Assembly: GCA_029783825.1 (NCBI GenBank)
Contig: JAREIK010002651.1
Coordinates: 120,333 to 184,332, forward strand
Length of the DNA: 64,000 nucleotides
From: Sapria himalayana
Taxonomy: Eukaryota; Streptophyta; Magnoliopsida; Malpighiales; Rafflesiaceae
Direction of reading: 5' to 3'
Part shown: piece after piece, positions 60,240-64,000 of the stretch
Numbering within the stretch: the first letter of the stretch is position 1
Layout: each line of letters opens with the position of its first letter
Position numbers and translations under genes: made by a program
The notes under the pieces: model-generated
The model's input: only the letters and a program-made list of their open reading frames with translations
The model's database searches: none
Told to the model about the DNA's origin: nothing

Positions 60240-63200
60240 AATGAATATTTAGGCTTGGTTGTAACTTACACTATATGAAACCTTACCAACCATTCCTAGT
60301 CTGGGAAATGAGCATTCTTACTTCCATACAAAGCATTTATGTATATTTCGAAAAGATTATATTTGTTATGGTATGAGCTTAATAGATACTAAGTTTCCAA
60401 CTTAGAAATTGGCATGCCTCCTTTCTTGTCACCCTATTTTTTTATCTTTTTAGCAACATTCTTTAAGTATGAGTGTGCTATATTAGCTGGCTCATGGAAA
60501 ACCTTAGTAAGTTTGTAGAATACTAGACTATTCCTTTCTATATCATCCAATTAGGATGTGAGGAGTCATCGATTTTTGCCCATGACTATCTCGAATGGAC
60601 TTCTCTCGATTATTTTACTCTTTCATAGGTTGTAAGAGAACTGAACCATATCTAGTATTTTCACACAGTTAGTATGTTTAGTACTCACAAAATATCACAA
60701 ATATAGCTCTATTAATTTATTTTCCTACTCAATCTTCCCATCAGTCTAAGGGTAAAAACTAGTAAGAAGTGAAATGTCATACCCATGATCTTGAAGAGCT
60801 CCATCAAAATTTTATTGGTGAAGTTTATATCACAATCACTTTCAATAAATTTTTATAGTCCTAAATATTTTATCATGTTCTTGAGGAATGTTTTAGTTAT
60901 CTTTTCTACTATGCAATTCTTATAGGCTGCTATAAATGTCGTATTATTTAACAAAAAATTCTTGCCTGTATGATCAATCCATGTCCCTTAAACTTGCGTA
61001 AGCCAATTATGAAGTTCATGGTGATATTTTTCATAGGTTGTTCTATTATTAGTAGTGGCTCCAACAATCTTCTAAAATGATATTCTAATTTGTTCTATTG
61101 ACACACAAGAAAAGTCTTTATGTAAGTTATTATATCATCTCATATATGTGGCTAATAGTAGATGAACTCGAGCAAGGCTTTCGTGCATCATTGCCCTGGG
61201 TGACCAGCTCATTTAGAGTCATGACACTCTTTGATGAGATTTCTTGGTACTTTCCTACTAAGTAATGTAAAGTCACTTTCCCTTTGTGTACAATAAATGG
61301 TCATCTATCCAAAATTATTGTATCTTTCCATCATGAGCTTGGAAAATGAGTATATTTTTCATTAGATCTCATTACAAGCATTCATTTATGAGATTTATCA
61401 TCTCTCCTTAGAACTGACAAGTCATAGATGTTAACTATGCATTATGACTTAAGGCATCAACAACATGATTAGTAATGCCTAACTTATACTTCAATATGTA
61501 GTCAAACTGAACTAGGATGTCTTCGCATCTACTTGGGGTTTAACTTCTTCTAGATTTGGAAGTAACTAGTTATAATGGTGTCTATCTTCACTATTAAATA
61601 TGACTCTAGTAAATAACTTGTCCATGTTCTAAGTAATGGATGATTGCTATTATTTATTTCTTGGACTGTGTATCACTTCTCATTCTCTATGTCATTAAGC
61701 TTGCAGCTTTCGATAGTTATGGGGTATTTTTTCTTCATAAGAACTCCTCCAGGGGCAAAGTTATAGGCATCGATGTATGCCTTGAATATCTTATTATAGT
61801 CAGATAGCGGAAATACCGACTCCTCCATGGAAGTCTAAAAAGACTTACTAGTACTTTTATCTCATATCTATGCATTACCCTTCTCGAGAAGATTCATCAA
61901 TGGAGTTGATAGCATAACCATTGCATGACATAAGAAATCTATTCCAGCCACTACCTTGATGTCATCCATGGTTGTTATTTTGAAATCAATCTTGCAGTCC
62001 CCCAATCTAATTTTCATCATTATCCCCTGAGCTACTCTTTGCAATAGATTGATAGCAATGTTGACTATCTTGAGCCAACCTACCTCATCGATTGTCTAAA
62101 GTTTGAGTCTCTCCGCCTCCTCCTATGAGGCAAATTTAAGTGTGACACCAATGCCTATCATGAATTTGGTGAATATCTGATTTACCTTGGTATCGATATT
62201 CATTATTTCCTTGCTTCGAGACTACTCCTTATCTAACTTGATTTTAAGGGCATCCAATAATTATATTGATCCCATGTGTGCATCATCACTCTCTTGTTCA
62301 ATCCTCTCTTAATCATACATTGATAGCTTTTCTATTAGGATATTTATGAGCCTAGTGTGGTCCATCACATAGTAAATAATTGATTATTGCTTGAAATCTC
62401 TATGCTTGTTTTGACATCTACCTTTTTTCCTAGTAGAGGCTATACTTGTCCTTTTCTAGTAATATAAATCTTATGTCCTTTTTCTCCCTCACCTTTAACA
62501 TAACTATCTTTAATTTGTGGCTTTACTTTAGATGAGTCCACCTTTAGGAAATTTATAAGTGATTTTTCTAGTGCTATATTTGTGGCTAAGTCTTGGATAT
62601 CTTATCTCATCAACTCATGTTCTACCTAACCTTGTAGGTTGTCATAAAATTGAAAAGTAATTCCTCATCCCTCAAATCAGGAACCTCAAGCATTAAGAAA
62701 AAGAATTCCTTGACATAGTCACAAATTGATCCCTTCTATTTGAAATGCATATTTCTATGAGTTATATATATATCATATCTTTTAGGTAGAACTACTTCTT
62801 GAATCATTCTTGAAGTCACCCCAATTATCTATTATGCATATCCTCCTTTCTATTTACAAAAATCTTTTATGTCACCATAACATTATATTATTGATGAGAT
62901 AAAAGATAGTGGTGCGTATCTTTATTGCCTCATTGATTTGTGTAATTAACTCAAAACACCTTTTTATATGCCATAATTATTTGTTTAACTCCTTGGCATC
63001 ATGTTGCCCCCTAATTGTGTAGGGCTTTGGCACCTCCACTCTTGGTTCCTCATGTGTGGTCATCACTATCTGAGCTGACAATGCTATATTATATATTGTG
63101 ATCTCTTATCTTAGTTCCTTTTCATGCATAGTCAAGACTTCCACCTTAACTCCAAACTGTTAACACATCCATGTCCCTCATGAACCCCTCATATGATACC

Positions 63201-63330
63201 ATCGAAATTATTCATCCTTGCATTCCCTCTTGAAGTTCATAGATCTACATTTTGATATCCATCATGGTTTTCTCAATGTTTTGTTCTATGAGGTTAATTT
63301 CCTTTGGTTTCTGCCATGACAATCTCTAAC
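60240..63330 (-). pseudogene. Ty3/gypsy gag-pol remnant lacking reverse transcriptase
   Basis: Minus-strand domains in order: gag at about 63,330-62,550 (EEPRVEVPKPYTIRGQHDAK, LWW, then DYVKEFFFLMLEVPDLRDEE). Next is an aspartic protease at about 62,180-61,870, where the usual DTG is replaced by GIG (FMIGIGVTLKFAS), followed by MDDIKVVAGIDFL. Next comes RNase H at about 61,790-61,440 (YIDAYNFAPGGVLMKKKYPI, SYFQ, HVVDALSHNA). Then the integrase zinc region (about 61,310-61,090) and core (about 61,060-60,590: MNFIIGL, ESDCDINFTNKILMELFK, SPFEIVMGKN), and finally a C-terminal region to 60,240. Stops and frameshifts occur throughout. Between protease and RNase H only about 60-80 bp remain, so the RT palm and fingers appear to be deleted. 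Confidence 0.85.
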
Positions 63331-63466
63331 CTAGTCACATGATTTGTTTTTCTTTCTCTTACTCTTGGCATGAAGGTTATAGTTTTTTCTTCGAACTTCA
63401 TGAAAACTTTCTTTACGATAGAGCTTACCATTATTTTATTCTAGTTACTTCATGCTTCAAACCTAG

Positions 63467-63478
63467 ACACTCATACCA
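63467..63478 (-). other. Decayed primer binding site of the Ty3 element
   Basis: On the minus strand it reads TGGTATGAGTGT, matching the tRNA-Met site at 26,121-26,132 in 9 of 12 positions. It is placed between the LTR and the gag leader exactly as in the better copy. Confidence 0.65.
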
Positions 63479-63484
63479 ATTATC

Positions 63485-64000
63485 ATGGAATTACTTTTAT
63501 TACTAAACTTCCATGCAATCATATGTAACTCACCTCGTAAAGTTATAACCTATTGCTTATCTTCCAAGTAATATTCAACTTCTACAATAATTTTGGAGCA
63601 AAGAAACCCAAAAATACTAGAAAAAAAGATTTAATATTGAAAAAGAAGTTTAGAACCTGATAGTTTATAAACGAGGCAACTTTTTCTTTTATAGGTATCA
63701 ATAAAAGTTTCTAGAACCTTGTAAAGTTATAGAAATTTTAAAATGATCTAGAGTCTTGGAAGGTTCTATATACTTTAATCCTATATAACCTTCTACATTT
63801 TGCTTGGAAAGTGAAATATCTGATATCTCCATTTGTAGAAGTTTTGCACCTCCTTATATAAATTCCCTAAAGATTATTTGCCTTCAATTGATTGGTAGAA
63901 GGGCATGCACTCCATAATCAGTAATGCGACATTCATCTATTTGATATGTGATGAAGAAAAATGCTGAAGCATTTTTGAAATAAATAACTACACACAAAAT
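63485..64000 (-). mobile_element. 5' LTR of the Ty3/gypsy element, cut by the window edge
   Basis: Collinear with 26,137-26,655, with shared ATGGAATTACT, GTCTTGGAAGGTTCTATA, CTTTAATCCTATATAACCTT, ATTCATCTATTTGATATGTG and ATAACTACACACAA. The remaining part, about 350 bp judged from the copy at 26,133-27,010, lies beyond the window. Confidence 0.75.

Noticed and set aside
1..64000. tRNA, rRNA, snRNA or microRNA genes
   Set aside because: Reading both strands I found no cloverleaf-type B-box context (GGTTCAA clusters occur only in hAT subterminal repeats at 42.4 and 46.2 kb) and no rRNA-like GC-rich conserved block. A covariance-model scan would be needed to exclude small RNA genes.

Overview
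The window is strongly AT-rich eukaryotic nuclear DNA, and I read it as a gene-poor, transposon-dense stretch of a flowering-plant genome. The evidence is the mix of element families: a hAT element with a BED-finger/DUF659 transposase, Ty3/gypsy remnants of two types, a 12-bp primer binding site matching initiator tRNA-Met, Ty1/copia remnants, an RTE-clade LINE, Harbinger/Tourist-type MITEs with GAGCATCTC ends, and many (CA)n and (TA)n microsatellites. I cannot name the species. I found no intact host protein gene, tRNA, rRNA, CRISPR array or prokaryotic feature. Most open frames are chance frames or frames inside repeats.

Layout, left to right. 1-4.2 kb: AT-rich sequence with small tandem repeats. 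4.2-5.76 kb: a tandem repeat with a unit of about 740 bp. 5.8-7.4 kb: a decayed Ty1/copia reverse transcriptase and RNase H (+). 11.1-11.6 kb: a dispersed repeat with an inverted partner at 47.3-47.8 kb. 12.2-14.2 and 14.75-18.8 kb: two copies (A1, A2) of a large copia-related repeat, separated by a Harbinger MITE. 19.2-20.3 kb: a fold-back element whose loop is about 47 perfect copies of a 14-bp minisatellite. 21.2-21.8 kb: a MITE carrying an inverted copy of itself. 23.6-27.0 kb: fragments of an Athila-like gypsy element, an RTE LINE, and a second Ty3 family with its primer binding site and LTR. 27.0-28.1 kb: a hAT pseudogene. 31.7-32.4 kb: a solo LTR of that Ty3 family. 35.2-37.1 kb: a second hAT pseudogene with one terminus. 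39.8-41.6 kb: a possible hAT-like non-autonomous element.

From 42.1 to 51.3 kb lies the third copy (A3) of the large repeat, split by a nearly complete 3.92-kb hAT element (42,410-46,333). The uninterrupted A2 copy serves as the empty-site reference. The hAT transposase gene is recognisable from BED finger to dimerisation domain but carries three 1-base deletions and one nonsense codon. Further right come an Athila-like gag-protease remnant (51.4-52.6 kb), the longest RTE LINE remnant (53.4-55.7 kb), a GC-rich 418-bp hAT MITE with a perfect 8-bp target duplication (57,147-57,564), an inverted copy A4 (58.7-59.5 kb), and a Ty3 element (59.5-64 kb, minus) with gag, protease, RNase H and integrase but no visible reverse transcriptase.

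The elements do not work together as a system. The window records layered insertion, duplication and decay. Nothing here supports a new biological system. The items most worth checking are the fold-back/minisatellite element, the nested self-inserted MITE, the hAT element with its empty site, the RT-less Ty3 element, and a degenerate GTCATGAC-type repeat array.
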